From NCBI RefSeq assembly GCF_039523235.1, contig NZ_BAAAEX010000011.1: DNA of 64,000 nucleotides. The stretch is one strand, 5' to 3'. Of the stretch, positions 10,460-19,247 are shown one piece after another. Every line of letters begins with the position of its first letter. The stretch's first letter is position 1. Origin of the DNA: Castellaniella ginsengisoli (GTDB taxonomy: Bacteria; Pseudomonadota; Gammaproteobacteria; Burkholderiales; Burkholderiaceae_B). The notes beneath the pieces were generated by a model, which saw only the letters and a list, made by a program, of their open reading frames with translations, was not told the origin of the DNA and did not search any database. Made by a program: the position numbers and the translations under genes.

Positions 10460-11381
10460 TGCGCAAACCGCTCCGGCTCTCCTGGCCCAGGCCTGGCGGC
10501 GCCAGTTGCGCGAGCATCGGGCGGTCGCGCTGGGCCTGGGGGTGGCGCTGCTGGCCGTGCTCTGGTTGCTGCTCAGCGGCGGCGCGGAATCGTTCGCGGA
10601 GGGCAACCGGGATTTCCTGGGTTACGCGGTTCTGGGCGGCGCGGCCGGCTTCGGCGCGACGGCGCTGGGCGCGTTGCTGGCCCTGAGCCTGCGTTCCGTC
10701 GAGACGCGCGCCCAGGATTGCATGCTGGGTTTCGCCGCCGGCATGATGCTGGCCGCCAGTTCGTTCTCGCTCATCCTGCCCGGCCTGGCGGCGGCCCAGG
10801 ACCTGCTCGACAGCGGGCCGGGCGCGGCGTTGACGGTCGTGATCGGGCTGGGACTGGGCGTGCTGCTGATGCTGGGGCTGGATTATTTCACGCCTCATCA
10901 GCACGAAAGCACCGGCGCCCATGGGCCGGCCGCCGCGCGCATCAGCGGCGTCTGGCTGTTCGTGCTGGCCATCATTCTGCACAACCTGCCCGAGGGCATG
11001 GCGATCGGGGTGGGTTTCGCCCGCGGCGACCTGGCGGTCGGCCTGCCTCTGGCCACGGCCATCGCCATCCAGGACATCCCCGAGGGGCTGGCCGTGGCCC
11101 TGGCGCTGCGGGCCATCGGCCTGTCGCAGGGCAAGGCCATTCTCGTCGCGGCCGCCTCGGGCCTGATGGAGCCCCTGGGCGCCCTGGTGGGCGTGGGCAT
11201 CGCCAGCGGCCTGCCCATCGCCTACCCGGTCAGCCTCGGCCTGGCTGCGGGCGCCATGATCTTCGTGGTGTCGCACGAGGTCATCCCGGAGACCCATCGC
11301 AACGGCCACCAGACAGCCGCCACCGTCGGCCTGATGATCGGCTTCGCGGTGATGTTGTTCCTGGATACCGCGCTGGGGTGA
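10452..11381 (+). CDS. ZIP family divalent metal transporter
   Basis: This 309-residue inner-membrane protein has about eight predicted membrane helices. It carries the ZIP signature helices: HNLPEGMAIGVGF (TM4, about residues 177-189) and IQDIPEGLAVALAL (TM5, about 206-219), whose His/Asp/Glu residues form the metal site. A His-containing loop PHQHES (about 149-154) precedes TM4. The GufA/ZupT subgroup imports zinc and other divalent metals. It overlaps the M20 peptidase gene, a zinc enzyme family, which fits metal delivery. The N-terminal 30 residues are amphipathic and may be cytosolic. Confidence 0.88.
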   Translation: MNDAQTAPALLAQAWRRQLREHRAVALGLGVALLAVLWLLLSGGAESFAEGNRDFLGYAVLGGAAGFGATALGALLALSLRSVETRAQDCMLGFAAGMMLAASSFSLILPGLAAAQDLLDSGPGAALTVVIGLGLGVLLMLGLDYFTPHQHESTGAHGPAAARISGVWLFVLAIILHNLPEGMAIGVGFARGDLAVGLPLATAIAIQDIPEGLAVALALRAIGLSQGKAILVAAASGLMEPLGALVGVGIASGLPIAYPVSLGLAAGAMIFVVSHEVIPETHRNGHQTAATVGLMIGFAVMLFLDTALG

Positions 11382-11677
11382 GGGCGCGCATCGCGCGGTG
11401 CCGCCTTCATGAAAGGATTGAACGGATCGTCGCGGGCCATGGTACACTTTCAAAAGTTGTCGCGACGTGCAGAATGATTCCATGAAAAACGCGCGATGGC
11501 CCTGTGCTTCTTCCTTGCCAGCCAACCCTGATCTTCCCGGGTCTTGTCACTGGCTGTTCCTCGCCTGCAGCGAATACCCCTGCAGGCCGGCTGCGGATCG
11601 AGTTCAACCGCACGCGCTTTGCGCCCCATTGTTTTCATCGGATGTCCGGCTTCTTTCGCCGGCATCGAAAGGTTTTC

Positions 11678-11971
11678 ATGTATCCATCCATACAGGTCGG
11701 CAAGTACCTGGTCTCTCCTCTGGTTCGCCGTGGGCACGACGGGCGGTATGTCGCCTCCGTGTCGATCAGCAGCGGCCATGCCAGCATGACTCAGGATCGC
11801 CTGATGCGGTTCACGCCGCTTTTCGAATCGGCCCAGGCCGCGATTGAATTCGCCAAGTCCGAGGCCCTCAGCTATATCCGGTCGTGCGCACAGCCCGCCA
11901 TGCCGCCGTGTCTGCGCCAGCGGACGGGCGCCGTGTCGCATTTGCCCGACACCTTTTTTGCGACAAATTGA
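11678..11971 (+). CDS. small conserved hypothetical protein upstream of cspA
   Basis: I do not recognise a characterised family for this 97-residue protein. Its body (KYLVSPLVRRGHDGRYVASVSISSG, then FESAQAAIEFAKSEAL) looks like a short two-strand plus helix fold with no membrane segment. The ATG at 11678 is the first codon giving a protein that begins with this body; the longer open frame upstream has a composition unlike a protein. It sits directly before cspA on the same strand with about 77 bases between. Coding is probable but not certain. Confidence 0.55.
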   Translation: MYPSIQVGKYLVSPLVRRGHDGRYVASVSISSGHASMTQDRLMRFTPLFESAQAAIEFAKSEALSYIRSCAQPAMPPCLRQRTGAVSHLPDTFFATN

Positions 11972-12048
11972 AATATTCATTGTGTTGCATGCCACAAGCC
12001 CTCAAAGTGGGGGTGGGGAACGTTTCCCTTTTATTTTTAGGAAAGAAA

Positions 12049-12258
12049 TTGACTACAGAAACCGGCATCGTGAAATGGTTCAACAACGAAAAGGGATTCG
12101 GCTTCATCATGCCCGAATCCGGCGGTAAGGACCTTTTCGCGCACTACTCGGAAATCCAAGGTTCCGGTCATAAGACCCTTGAAGAAAATCAGCGCGTCTC
12201 TTTCGTGTCCGCAGTCGGGCAGAAAGGGCCTCAAGCGACCAAGATCCAGATTCTCTGA
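12049..12258 (+). CDS. cspA: cold-shock-domain RNA chaperone CspA
   Basis: This single-domain cold-shock protein binds single-stranded RNA and DNA and melts secondary structure. The RNP1 motif KGFGFI (residues 15-20) and RNP2 DLFAHYS (about 29-35) are intact, with the start of strand 1 at GIVKWFN. The best start is the TTG at 12049, preceded by AGGAAAG at good distance, giving 69 residues. The longer ATG-initiated frame upstream encodes unlikely sequence. The AT-rich stretch 11950-12048 probably holds the promoter and 5' UTR. Two strong hairpins follow the stop. Confidence 0.93.
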   Translation: MTTETGIVKWFNNEKGFGFIMPESGGKDLFAHYSEIQGSGHKTLEENQRVSFVSAVGQKGPQATKIQIL

Positions 12259-12266
12259 TGGCTGCT

Positions 12267-12291
12267 GAATTCCCGCCCTGGGCGGGAATTC
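12267..12291. repeat. perfect inverted repeat after cspA
   Basis: The arms GAATTCCCGCC (12267-12277) and GGCGGGAATTC (12281-12291) pair perfectly over 11 bp with a three-base loop. There is no following T-run. It probably stabilises the cspA mRNA 3' end. Confidence 0.7.
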
Positions 12292-12304
12292 GCAGACAAC
12301 GATG

Positions 12305-12341
12305 AAAGCCGGGCCTCCTGAAGCAGGAGGCCCGGCTTTTT
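12305..12341. terminator. bidirectional terminator between cspA and the ferritin-like gene
   Basis: A 16-bp stem (12305-12320 with 12324-12339) and loop AAG ends in TTTTT on the plus strand and begins with AAA, so it can end transcription of both convergent genes. Confidence 0.85.
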
Positions 12342-12391
12342 CATATCGCAGGCTCATCGAGCCTGCGTGGGCCAGGGAAGAGCGGCCAGGT

Positions 12392-12904
12392 TCAATGCTT
12401 TGCCACCATGTCGGGGTTTTCGTCGCGGATGAGGAATTCCCGCACCGTGGCGGGCAGGTGGATGGCCAGCCAGTCGGCCATGGCCTCCTCCTCCGTCAGG
12501 TTTTCTTCGCAAACCCGCCTGGTTTCCAGGTCGCCGCATGTATCGGCGGCGGCAATGAGCGCCCGGTAGCTGGCGATTTCCATGTGTTCGAACGCGTAGC
12601 TGGCCAGGCAGGCCTTGACCACCTCGTCGGACACGAACATGCCGCTCAAACCCTGGGCCATGGCCATCATTTTGCCCGTCACGTCTTTGATGGCCGAGGT
12701 GTCCCCGCCGAGGCGCTCGATGCATCCGCGCACGCGCAGCGCCTGGTGGCGGGTCTCCTCGATGTGCTGCTCGATGCGGGCGCGCAGCTCGGGATAGTGC
12801 TGGAGCCGTTCGGCGGTGGATGTCAACATCTTCCCGGCTTGCTCTTCCATCGCATGGGCATCGCGCAGCCAGTCCAGCAGGTTGTCTTTCATTTCGGTCG
12901 CCAT
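12392..12904 (-). CDS. DUF892 ferritin-like stress protein (YciE/YciF type)
   Basis: This 170-residue all-alpha protein belongs to the DUF892 ferritin-like group, four-helix bundles that usually bind a di-metal centre and are induced by stress. Metal-ligand-like Glu/His residues occur in HAMEEQAGKM (about 16-25), HIEETRHQ (about 47-54), FEHMEIASY (about 105-113) and NLTEEEAMADW (about 135-145). The ATG at 12904 has AGGAAG six bases upstream, which decides it over the in-frame ATG at 12937. It converges with cspA over a shared terminator. Confidence 0.85.
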   Translation of the reverse strand: MATEMKDNLLDWLRDAHAMEEQAGKMLTSTAERLQHYPELRARIEQHIEETRHQALRVRGCIERLGGDTSAIKDVTGKMMAMAQGLSGMFVSDEVVKACLASYAFEHMEIASYRALIAAADTCGDLETRRVCEENLTEEEAMADWLAIHLPATVREFLIRDENPDMVAKH

Positions 12905-13081
12905 AGTCTTCCTCTTCGGGGCATCGGGGTCGGGCACGCTGGTTCCAGCAGCGTGATGAAGGGGGCGCCGGCATGGACGGCAAGCCCCCGTGCAGCGCCA
13001 GCAAGGGGCATGCCCGTCGGGAAGAGAGGAAGGGGGGCGTTTTGGAAAGCGCGCGGTGGCCGGCTTGAATGCGGAGGATGA

Positions 13082-13117
13082 AAAAAGGGCCTGCGCCAGA
13101 AGCGCAAGCCCTTGATT
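13082..13117 (-). terminator. terminator of tRNA-Cys
   Basis: Read on the minus strand, GGGCTTGCGC, loop TTCT and the near-perfect complement GCGCAGGCCC are followed by TTTTTT just downstream of the tRNA-Cys gene. Confidence 0.8.
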
Positions 13118-13122
13118 TCATT

Positions 13123-13196
13123 TGGAGGCGCAAGCCGGAATCGAACCGACGTACACGGATTTGCAATCCGCTGCATCACCACTCTGCCATTGCGCC
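13123..13196 (-). tRNA. tRNA-Cys (GCA)
   Basis: A 74-nt cloverleaf on the minus strand. The 7-bp acceptor GGCGCAA pairs with TTGCGCC, the anticodon loop is CGGATTGCAAATCCG with anticodon GCA, the T loop is GGTTCGATTCC, and CCA is encoded (13123-13125). A TATAAT -10 box lies at 13236-13241 (minus strand). Confidence 0.95.
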
Positions 13197-13250
13197 GATG
13201 ATGTCCATGCCCAGGTGCCCCGAGCCAAGTCCAGCATTATACGATATTTT

Positions 13251-14582
13251 TCAGCGCATCTCGAACGCCTCCCGGTGCACCGGGACGTCTTTCAGGCCCA
13301 GCGCGCGCAAGCCTTTCTCCAGGCTGCGGGCCAGCCCGGCCGGGCCGCAGAACCAGACATCCAGGGCGTCGCCGGCCTGGACACCGGCCGCGCGGCGCAG
13401 CGTTTCGGCGTCCAGGCGCTGGCCGGCGCCGGCGTCGTGCACGTGCAGCGTGATGTTCGGCAGAGACGCGCAGAGCGCCCGTAGGCGTTCGACGAAGGGG
13501 TCGCGCGCCGCGTCGCGCACGCAATAGTGCAGTTGAGCGCAGGGGGCGGCGTCCGGCCGGTCTTGCAGCGATTCCAGCCAGGCCAGGAACGGGGTGATGC
13601 CGATGCCGCCGGCCACCCAGGCCTGGCGGGCCTCGCCTCTGCGGTGGTCGAAGCGGCCGTAGGGGCCTTCGACCTGGACCGCCTGGCCGGCCGCCAGGGA
13701 TTGCCCCAGGCGCCGGGTGTAGTCGCCCAGCGCCTTGATCTGGAAGGTCAGGCGGCGGGCGCCTGACGGGCCGGCACTGGCGATGGTGTAGGGGTGGGCG
13801 CCTTCGCGTGGGTCGAGGGTGACGAAGGCGAATTGTCCGGCCCGGTGGCCGGGCCAGCCGGCGTCCATGGTACAGGCGACTTCGGTGATTCCGCAGGGCA
13901 GTGCGCGCACGGATTCGATGCGTCCCGCATGGCGGCGGTTCTGGCCGATGCGCCGGCGCAGCGCGGTAAAGGCCGACACACTGCCCGCCAGCATGAGTCC
14001 GCCCATGATCGGCCCCAGGGGCTGCGTCCACCAGGCCAGGGGCGTCAGGGCGACGGTGTGAAACACCAGCGCCAGGTAGAGCAGGGGCATGGCGCGGTGC
14101 AGGAGCCGCCACGATTTGTAGGGAAAGGCTTTCCACAGGGTGAGGACCAGGGAGGCGAGCAGGGCGTAGATCGCCCATTCGCCGATGTCCTTGGCCAGGC
14201 CATGGCTGGATTGCATGAATTCCAGTACCGCGACCTTGGGCGGTTTGTGGATGGCTGGGCCGATCAGGTCGCGCAGGGCGCCGCCGCCCAGTTCCAGCAG
14301 CCAGTGCAGGGCGCCCAGGCCGATGGCCAGGATTCCCGCCCATTTGTGCAGCCGGTAGATGCGGTCCATGCCGCCCAGGGCGGGTTCGAGCCAGGCCGGG
14401 CGGATCGCCAGGATCATGACCAGGGACATCAGGCCCATGGCCCAGACGCCGCTCAGGTAGATCGCCTGTTTGCGGACCATCCAGGGCCAGTCGCCGGCCA
14501 TGGGGTTGAGGACGAGGGCATCCCAGGCCCATGCCAGGGTCAGGACGCCGAGAAAGACGGACAGGACATAGCGGATTTTCAT
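13251..14582 (-). CDS. ferric-reductase-like transmembrane flavoprotein oxidoreductase
   Basis: This 443-residue protein joins an N-terminal ferric-reductase-like heme b membrane domain (about six helices, residues 5-215) to a ferredoxin-reductase FAD/NAD domain. Histidines able to hold heme sit in YRLHKWAG, ALHWLLE, LLHRAMP and FHTVAL. The flavin site HPYTIASAG (about 272-280), the nucleotide site VAGGIGITPFL (about 325-335) and the C-terminal VWFCGPAGL (about 409-417) are clear. It should carry electrons from NAD(P)H across the membrane. The substrate (ferric iron, oxygen or another acceptor) is unknown. The start is the ATG at 14582; tRNA-Cys follows on the same strand. Confidence 0.88.
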   Translation of the reverse strand: MKIRYVLSVFLGVLTLAWAWDALVLNPMAGDWPWMVRKQAIYLSGVWAMGLMSLVMILAIRPAWLEPALGGMDRIYRLHKWAGILAIGLGALHWLLELGGGALRDLIGPAIHKPPKVAVLEFMQSSHGLAKDIGEWAIYALLASLVLTLWKAFPYKSWRLLHRAMPLLYLALVFHTVALTPLAWWTQPLGPIMGGLMLAGSVSAFTALRRRIGQNRRHAGRIESVRALPCGITEVACTMDAGWPGHRAGQFAFVTLDPREGAHPYTIASAGPSGARRLTFQIKALGDYTRRLGQSLAAGQAVQVEGPYGRFDHRRGEARQAWVAGGIGITPFLAWLESLQDRPDAAPCAQLHYCVRDAARDPFVERLRALCASLPNITLHVHDAGAGQRLDAETLRRAAGVQAGDALDVWFCGPAGLARSLEKGLRALGLKDVPVHREAFEMR

Positions 14583-14812
14583 GAGGTGTTCCCTCTGCTC
14601 GGGCCGATGGGGATCGGCAATGGGGGCAGTATGGAATCCGGCGCCTGAATCTTCCGTGAAGCCGGCATTCACCCGGCGTTCATGCCGGAATCCCCGCAAG
14701 CCGCTTCGCCGCGCGACTCCGCGCAGATTGTTGCAAGCGCGTGTTTCCAGAGCCGGGCCGGCCGCCGCCGGCATGCTAAGGTGGGGCATCCCGTCCGCGC
14801 AGCGAGGATGCC

Positions 14813-16006
14813 ATGCTCAGCACACAGTCCACCCCCCAGGCAGGGATGCAGCGTTATCTCGTCCTGTTGCGGCCCGATGATCCGGCCGGGGGCGCCCGGG
14901 CGCTCGCCGAACTGGCCCGGGTGGCCGTGGTCAGCCGCTCGGACGATCCCTCTGTCCAGCGGGCGCCCTGCGCCCTGGTCTTCGACCGCATCGGCGCTGC
15001 GCGGGTGCATTGCACCGCGCAGACCTGGCAGCGCCTGGCAGACGCCGCGGCGGCCGGGGATGGCGCCATCCTGGCCATCGAGCCCGAGCGCACCGTCTAC
15101 GCCCTCTCCGCCGCCCGCACGGCGGCCTCCACGCGCGGGCAGGATGATGCCGGGGCGACCTGGGGGGTGCGCGCCGTCGGCGCGGGCGCTTCGTCCCAGA
15201 CCGGCAAGGGCATCCGCATCGCGGTGCTGGACACCGGCCTGGACCTGGCTCACCCGGATTTCGCAGGCCGGGACATCGTGTCGCGCTCTTTCGTGGAAGG
15301 CCAGCCCGTCCAGGATGGCCACGGCCATGGCACGCATTGCGCCGGCATTGCGGCCGGTCCCGCGATGCCGGGTTCGCAGCCCCGCTATGGCGTGGCCGGA
15401 GAGGCTGGCCTGTATGTCGGCAAAGTCCTGGGCGACGAGGGCAGCGGCGGCGATGGCGGCATTCTGGAAGGCATCGATTGGGCCATTGGCCAGGGCTGCC
15501 ACATCATTTCCATGTCGCTGGGCAGCCCGGTGGAGCCGGGGCAGGGGCATTCGGTCGTGTTCGAGACGGTCGCCCGGCGCGCCCTGGCGGCCGGCGTCCT
15601 GATCGTGGCGGCGGCAGGCAACGAGAGCCGCCGTCCCGAAGTCATCGCGCCGGTCGGCCATCCGGCCAACTGTCCTTCCATACTGGCCGTGGCCGCCGTG
15701 GATGCGGAACTGCGCGTGGCTGCGTTTTCCTGCGCGGGTCTGGAAGGCGATGGCGGCGAGGTCAACATCGCGGCGCCCGGCGTCGACATCCTGTCGGCCT
15801 GGCCCGGGCCGACCGGGCATCGCAGCATCAGCGGCACCAGCATGGCTGCGCCGTTCGTGGCGGGCGTGGCTGCGCTGCATGCCCAGGCCGACCCCGCCGC
15901 GCGCGGCGCCCGCCTGGGCGAGCGGCTGGCGCAATCCGCCCGGACCCTGCCGGATCCGGTCCGCGACGTGGGCGCGGGGCTGGTGCAGGCCCCATCGGAG
16001 ACATGA
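14813..16006 (+). CDS. S8 family subtilisin-like serine protease
   Basis: A subtilase of 397 residues. The catalytic triad is visible as Asp in VLDTGLDLAHPD (about residue 140), His in GHGHGTHCAGI (about 170) and Ser in SGTSMAAPFVAG (about 343), with the oxyanion Asn in AAAGNES. There is no classical signal peptide. Residues 12-104 form an N-terminal domain that starts MQRYLVLLRP and ends AIEPERTVYAL, resembling the inhibitor I9/propeptide fold of subtilisins. The next gene encodes a separate domain of the same look, starting two bases after this stop. Cytosolic action is possible because no export signal is seen. Confidence 0.9.
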   Translation: MLSTQSTPQAGMQRYLVLLRPDDPAGGARALAELARVAVVSRSDDPSVQRAPCALVFDRIGAARVHCTAQTWQRLADAAAAGDGAILAIEPERTVYALSAARTAASTRGQDDAGATWGVRAVGAGASSQTGKGIRIAVLDTGLDLAHPDFAGRDIVSRSFVEGQPVQDGHGHGTHCAGIAAGPAMPGSQPRYGVAGEAGLYVGKVLGDEGSGGDGGILEGIDWAIGQGCHIISMSLGSPVEPGQGHSVVFETVARRALAAGVLIVAAAGNESRRPEVIAPVGHPANCPSILAVAAVDAELRVAAFSCAGLEGDGGEVNIAAPGVDILSAWPGPTGHRSISGTSMAAPFVAGVAALHAQADPAARGARLGERLAQSARTLPDPVRDVGAGLVQAPSET

Positions 16007-16007
16007 C

Positions 16008-16235
16008 GTGGCCCAGGTTCGATTGACCGTCGTGGTGCGCGAGACCTGGCTCGACCGCTATCCGCTGGTCCTGGCGCATTGCCGCGAGGCGGGTCTGGTG
16101 GTCGAGCGGGAACTCGTCACCGTGGGGGTCATCGGCGGCACCATCGACGAGGACCGGCTGGCCGATCTGGCGGGGATCGAGGGGGTGTCGGCGGTGGAGC
16201 CCGAGCGCACCAACCGCGTTTTCGGCAACCACTGA
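16008..16235 (+). CDS. stand-alone I9/propeptide-like small protein paired with subtilase
   Basis: A 75-residue protein beginning at GTG 16008, one base after the protease TGA. It reads as beta-alpha-beta-beta-alpha-beta: RLTVVVRE, the helix YPLVLAHCREAG, VERELVTVGVIGG, the helix DEDRLADLAGI, and EGVSAVEPERTNRV. This is the order of subtilisin propeptides (inhibitor I9), and its end VSAVEPERT mirrors LAIEPERT at the end of the protease's own N-terminal domain. I infer a trans-acting folding chaperone or inhibitor of the protease. Automated annotation may name it after an unrelated enzyme. Coding is supported by tight spacing and the matching motif. Confidence 0.72.
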   Translation: MAQVRLTVVVRETWLDRYPLVLAHCREAGLVVERELVTVGVIGGTIDEDRLADLAGIEGVSAVEPERTNRVFGNH

Positions 16236-16342
16236 GTTCCAGCCCGCGCGCCCCATGCGCCTTCCGCCTCTGGCCCATTGCGCCCGATCTGCCGCAAGGG
16301 TGTTGTTAAGATGACGCCTTTCATCGCACTCCGGGCCGATCC

Positions 16343-17479
16343 ATGGGTACCACGCTGTCGTTCATTACCGGCTCCATCTGGTTGTACGTGCTGGTGCGTT
16401 TCATCTGGCCCCTGCCGTGCGGGATCGGGGCGCGCGCCGCCCTGGCGCTTGCGCTCTTCCTGGTGGCTCAGTACCACGGGCTCATCCGCCGCTTCTTCGG
16501 GTCGATTGCATCGCCGGAGTTTCCCCAGGGCATCCTCATCGGCCTGAACTGGGTCTTCGGCGCGTTTCTCCTGCTGGCGATGCTCCTGCTGCTGCGCGAC
16601 GTGCTGGGCGCTTTGACGTTCCTGGCGGCGCGCGATGCGGGGCGCGCCATTCTGGGCGGGCGGGCGCTGCACTGGTCGCTGGGGGCGCTGGCCCTGATGC
16701 TGTCGGCCGTCGGCGTCTGGCAGGCGGTCCGGGTGCCCGATGTCAAATACTTGGAACTGACCGTGCCCGGCCTGCCGCCGGCTTTCGACGGCTACCGCGT
16801 CGCGCAGTTGACCGATCTGCATGCCAGCCGTCTGCTGACGGGATCCTGGATGGCGGCCGTGGTGGCGAAGACCAACGCGCTGGATGCCGATCTGGTGGTG
16901 CTCACGGGCGATCTGGCCGACGGCACGCCGCAAGCCCGGGCGGACGACGTGCGCCCTCTGGGCGAACTGCGGGCGCGCGACGGCGTGCTGGCGATCCCGG
17001 GCAATCACGAATACTACGCCGACTACACGGGCTGGATGGCCGCCTACCAGGCTCTGGGCTTGCACATGCTGGAGAACGCTCACGTCGTCATCCGGCGCGG
17101 CGACGCGGCGCTGGCAGTGGCCGGCATCACAGATCGCCAGTCGGTGCGGTTCGGCCAGCCGCGTCCCGATCTGGGCGCGGCCCTGGAAGGACTGGCGCCG
17201 GGCGTGCCGGTGATTCTGCTGGATCACCGCCCGGCCGGGGCTGTGCAGAATGCGCGGGCCGGGGTTGCGCTGCAGTTGTCCGGCCACACGCACGGCGGCC
17301 AGATCCTGGGGGCGCATCTGCTGACCCAATGGGCCAACGAAGGCTTCGTGTCCGGCCTGTACCGGGTGGGCGGCATGCAGATGTACGTCAGCAACGGCAC
17401 GGGCTTGTGGAACGGGCTGGCGATCCGCCTGGGGCGGCCTTCCGAAATCACGCAGATCACCCTGCGCGCAGGGGAATAG
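16343..17479 (+). CDS. membrane-anchored calcineurin-like metallophosphoesterase
   Basis: This 378-residue protein has about four N-terminal membrane helices (residues 5-130), then a metallophosphoesterase domain. All metal-site blocks are present: AQLTDLHAS (about 154-162), VLTGDLADG (about 184-192), IPGNHEYY (about 218-225), the LLDHRP region and SGHTHGGQ (about 313-320). This layout is the YkuE/YaeI-like class of proposed lipid or nucleotide phosphohydrolases. The catalytic face would be on one side of the inner membrane. It is followed four bases later by a TSUP permease, so the two are co-transcribed. The natural substrate is unknown. Confidence 0.88.
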   Translation: MGTTLSFITGSIWLYVLVRFIWPLPCGIGARAALALALFLVAQYHGLIRRFFGSIASPEFPQGILIGLNWVFGAFLLLAMLLLLRDVLGALTFLAARDAGRAILGGRALHWSLGALALMLSAVGVWQAVRVPDVKYLELTVPGLPPAFDGYRVAQLTDLHASRLLTGSWMAAVVAKTNALDADLVVLTGDLADGTPQARADDVRPLGELRARDGVLAIPGNHEYYADYTGWMAAYQALGLHMLENAHVVIRRGDAALAVAGITDRQSVRFGQPRPDLGAALEGLAPGVPVILLDHRPAGAVQNARAGVALQLSGHTHGGQILGAHLLTQWANEGFVSGLYRVGGMQMYVSNGTGLWNGLAIRLGRPSEITQITLRAGE

Positions 17480-17483
17480 GGCC

Positions 17484-18233
17484 GTGGAAGCCTTATGGCT
17501 GCTGGCCGGCGCCGGGTTCGCGGCGGGCGCCATGAATGCCCTGGCCGGCGGCGGTTCGTTCATCAGCCTGCCGGCCTTGATCGCCGCCGGGGTGCCGCCC
17601 GTGCTGGCCAATACGACCAGCACGGTGGCGCTTTACCCGGGCAGCGCCGCCAGTGCCTGGGCTTATCGCGACATGCTCGGCGGGGTGGGGCAGGTGCCCC
17701 TGAGGCCGCTGTTGATCGTGACGGTGCTGGGCGGCGTCGTGGGCGCCCTGCTGCTGCTGGCCATGCCGTCCCGCTCTTTCGATGCCGCGCTGCCCTGGCT
17801 GCTGCTGGCGGCCACGCTCGCCCTGGGTTACGGCCGGCGGATCGGGGAATGGGTGCGGGTCCGGTGCCGCTTGCGGCCCGCCGTGGTGCTGTGCCTGCAA
17901 TTCTGCCTGGGGATCTATGGGGGCTATTTCGGGGGGGCGGTGGGCATCATGATGGTGGCCGTGTGGGGCCTGCTGGGCGCGCACGATCTCAAGCGCATGA
18001 GCGGGCCGCGCGTCCTGATGGTGACGGCGGCCAATACCATGGCGGTGCTGATCTTCGTGGTTGCCGGCGCGGTGGACTGGCCGGCCGCCGCCGTCATGCT
18101 GGTGACCGCCAGCCTGGGAGGCTATGCAGGGGCGCTGGCGGGCAGACGCATCCCGGGGCCGGTGGTCCGCTACGGGACGCTGGCCTTGACGGCCGGCATC
18201 ACCCTCGTGTTTTTCGCGCGGGCGTATGGCTGA
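17484..18233 (+). CDS. TSUP family permease (TauE/SafE-like)
   Basis: This 249-residue inner-membrane protein has about seven to eight helices. It contains the family's two repeated blocks: GAMNALAGGGSFISLPAL (about 12-29) at the start of the first half and YGGYFGGAVGIMMVA (about 146-160) in the second. TSUP proteins move small sulfur or carbon oxyanions such as sulfite or sulfoacetate. The substrate cannot be assigned here. It starts at ATG-equivalent GTG 17484, directly behind the phosphoesterase stop, and converges on the UspA gene. Confidence 0.86.
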   Translation: MEALWLLAGAGFAAGAMNALAGGGSFISLPALIAAGVPPVLANTTSTVALYPGSAASAWAYRDMLGGVGQVPLRPLLIVTVLGGVVGALLLLAMPSRSFDAALPWLLLAATLALGYGRRIGEWVRVRCRLRPAVVLCLQFCLGIYGGYFGGAVGIMMVAVWGLLGAHDLKRMSGPRVLMVTAANTMAVLIFVVAGAVDWPAAAVMLVTASLGGYAGALAGRRIPGPVVRYGTLALTAGITLVFFARAYG

Positions 18234-18254
18234 GCCCGCCGCGGCGGGAAGGCT

Positions 18255-19091
18255 TCAGTTGGACAGCAGCACCGGCACCGTCATGGTGGACAGCAGCGTG
18301 CTGGTGGCGCCGCCCATGATCCACTGGCGCATGCGGCTGTGGCCGTAGGCGCCCATGACGATCAGATCGGCATCGGTATCGGTCGCGGTATTCAGGATGA
18401 CGTTGCCGACGCCATAGCCCGTGCTGTCTTTCAGCAGCCGCCGGGGCGTGGGGTAGCCCAGGCTGGCGCAGTAATCGGAGAGGTCGTCTTCGCGGATGTC
18501 GCGTTCCCGCATGAGCGTGTCGTCGCGGTCGATTTCCAGGACGGTGAGCGTCAGGCAATCCCGCAGAAGCAATGCCGCGTCGGAGAAGGCGCGGGCGGCC
18601 TCGCGGCGCTGGTCCCAGCAGAACAGGATCCTGCGGCCGATGGTGTCGATGGCCCCGTGATTGGGCAGCAGCAGTACCGGCCGGCCCGAAGCCATGACCA
18701 CGGCTTCCGGAAGATTGGGCCGCAATGAGGCCGGGCTGTCGTTTGCGCCCGCCTTGCTCATGATGAGCAGGTCGCAGTAGCGGGCATGCAGCGTCAGGCT
18801 TTCTTCGGCATCGCCGTGGGGCACGCGCCAATGCGCCTGGACGCCCAGGTCGCGGGCCTTGTCCAGGAACCGGGTGCGTGTGGCCTCCAGGTGTTCGTCG
18901 CGCTGCTTGCGCAGGGTGGTGCGGATCTCCTGGGGCAGGATGTTTTCATCTTGCCGAAGGCCGGCGACGCTGGCGCTCGGGTAGACGCCGACGACTTCCG
19001 CGTCGCGTTCCTTGGCCAGCCTCAGCCCGATATCCATGCGGCGTTCGCAAACAGTGTCGTCATTCAGATGGATGGCAATACGGCCCGGCAT
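18255..19091 (-). CDS. tandem UspA universal stress protein
   Basis: This 278-residue cytosolic protein contains two fused Usp domains (about residues 1-140 and 150-278). The second half ends with the ATP-binding pattern VMGAYGHSRMRQWIMGGATS (G-2x-G-9x-G-T). The first half has a matching but weaker LIMSKAGAND region, so nucleotide binding probably sits in the second domain. Such proteins bind ATP and are induced by starvation, oxygen limitation or stress. It converges with the TSUP permease gene. A leading stretch of about 150 bases separates it from the oppositely oriented terC riboswitch. Confidence 0.88.
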   Translation of the reverse strand: MPGRIAIHLNDDTVCERRMDIGLRLAKERDAEVVGVYPSASVAGLRQDENILPQEIRTTLRKQRDEHLEATRTRFLDKARDLGVQAHWRVPHGDAEESLTLHARYCDLLIMSKAGANDSPASLRPNLPEAVVMASGRPVLLLPNHGAIDTIGRRILFCWDQRREAARAFSDAALLLRDCLTLTVLEIDRDDTLMRERDIREDDLSDYCASLGYPTPRRLLKDSTGYGVGNVILNTATDTDADLIVMGAYGHSRMRQWIMGGATSTLLSTMTVPVLLSN

Positions 19092-19233
19092 AAGAAACTC
19101 CCTCGAGGTGTGGTGGAATCCTGTGCTGCGTTCCTGCCATCTTATCCCAGGCTTCGCGCCTTGTGCGGGTTGCGGGCGGTGCGCGCTTGACGGGGCTCAA
19201 GGCGGCGCATCCGCGGCGCGCGCCCGGATCGTT

Positions 19234-19239
19234 TATAAT
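19234..19239 (+). promoter_or_regulatory. -10 box of the terC riboswitch transcript
   Basis: TATAAT lies nine bases before the riboswitch P1 stem. No good -35 is seen 17 bases upstream. Confidence 0.55.
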
Positions 19240-19247
19240 CGCCCCCT

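Noticed and set aside
8489..10606. Very long minus-strand frame ending in the endonuclease V-like gene
   Set aside because: Only the last 129 codons are real; the rest is antisense to the M20 peptidase gene.
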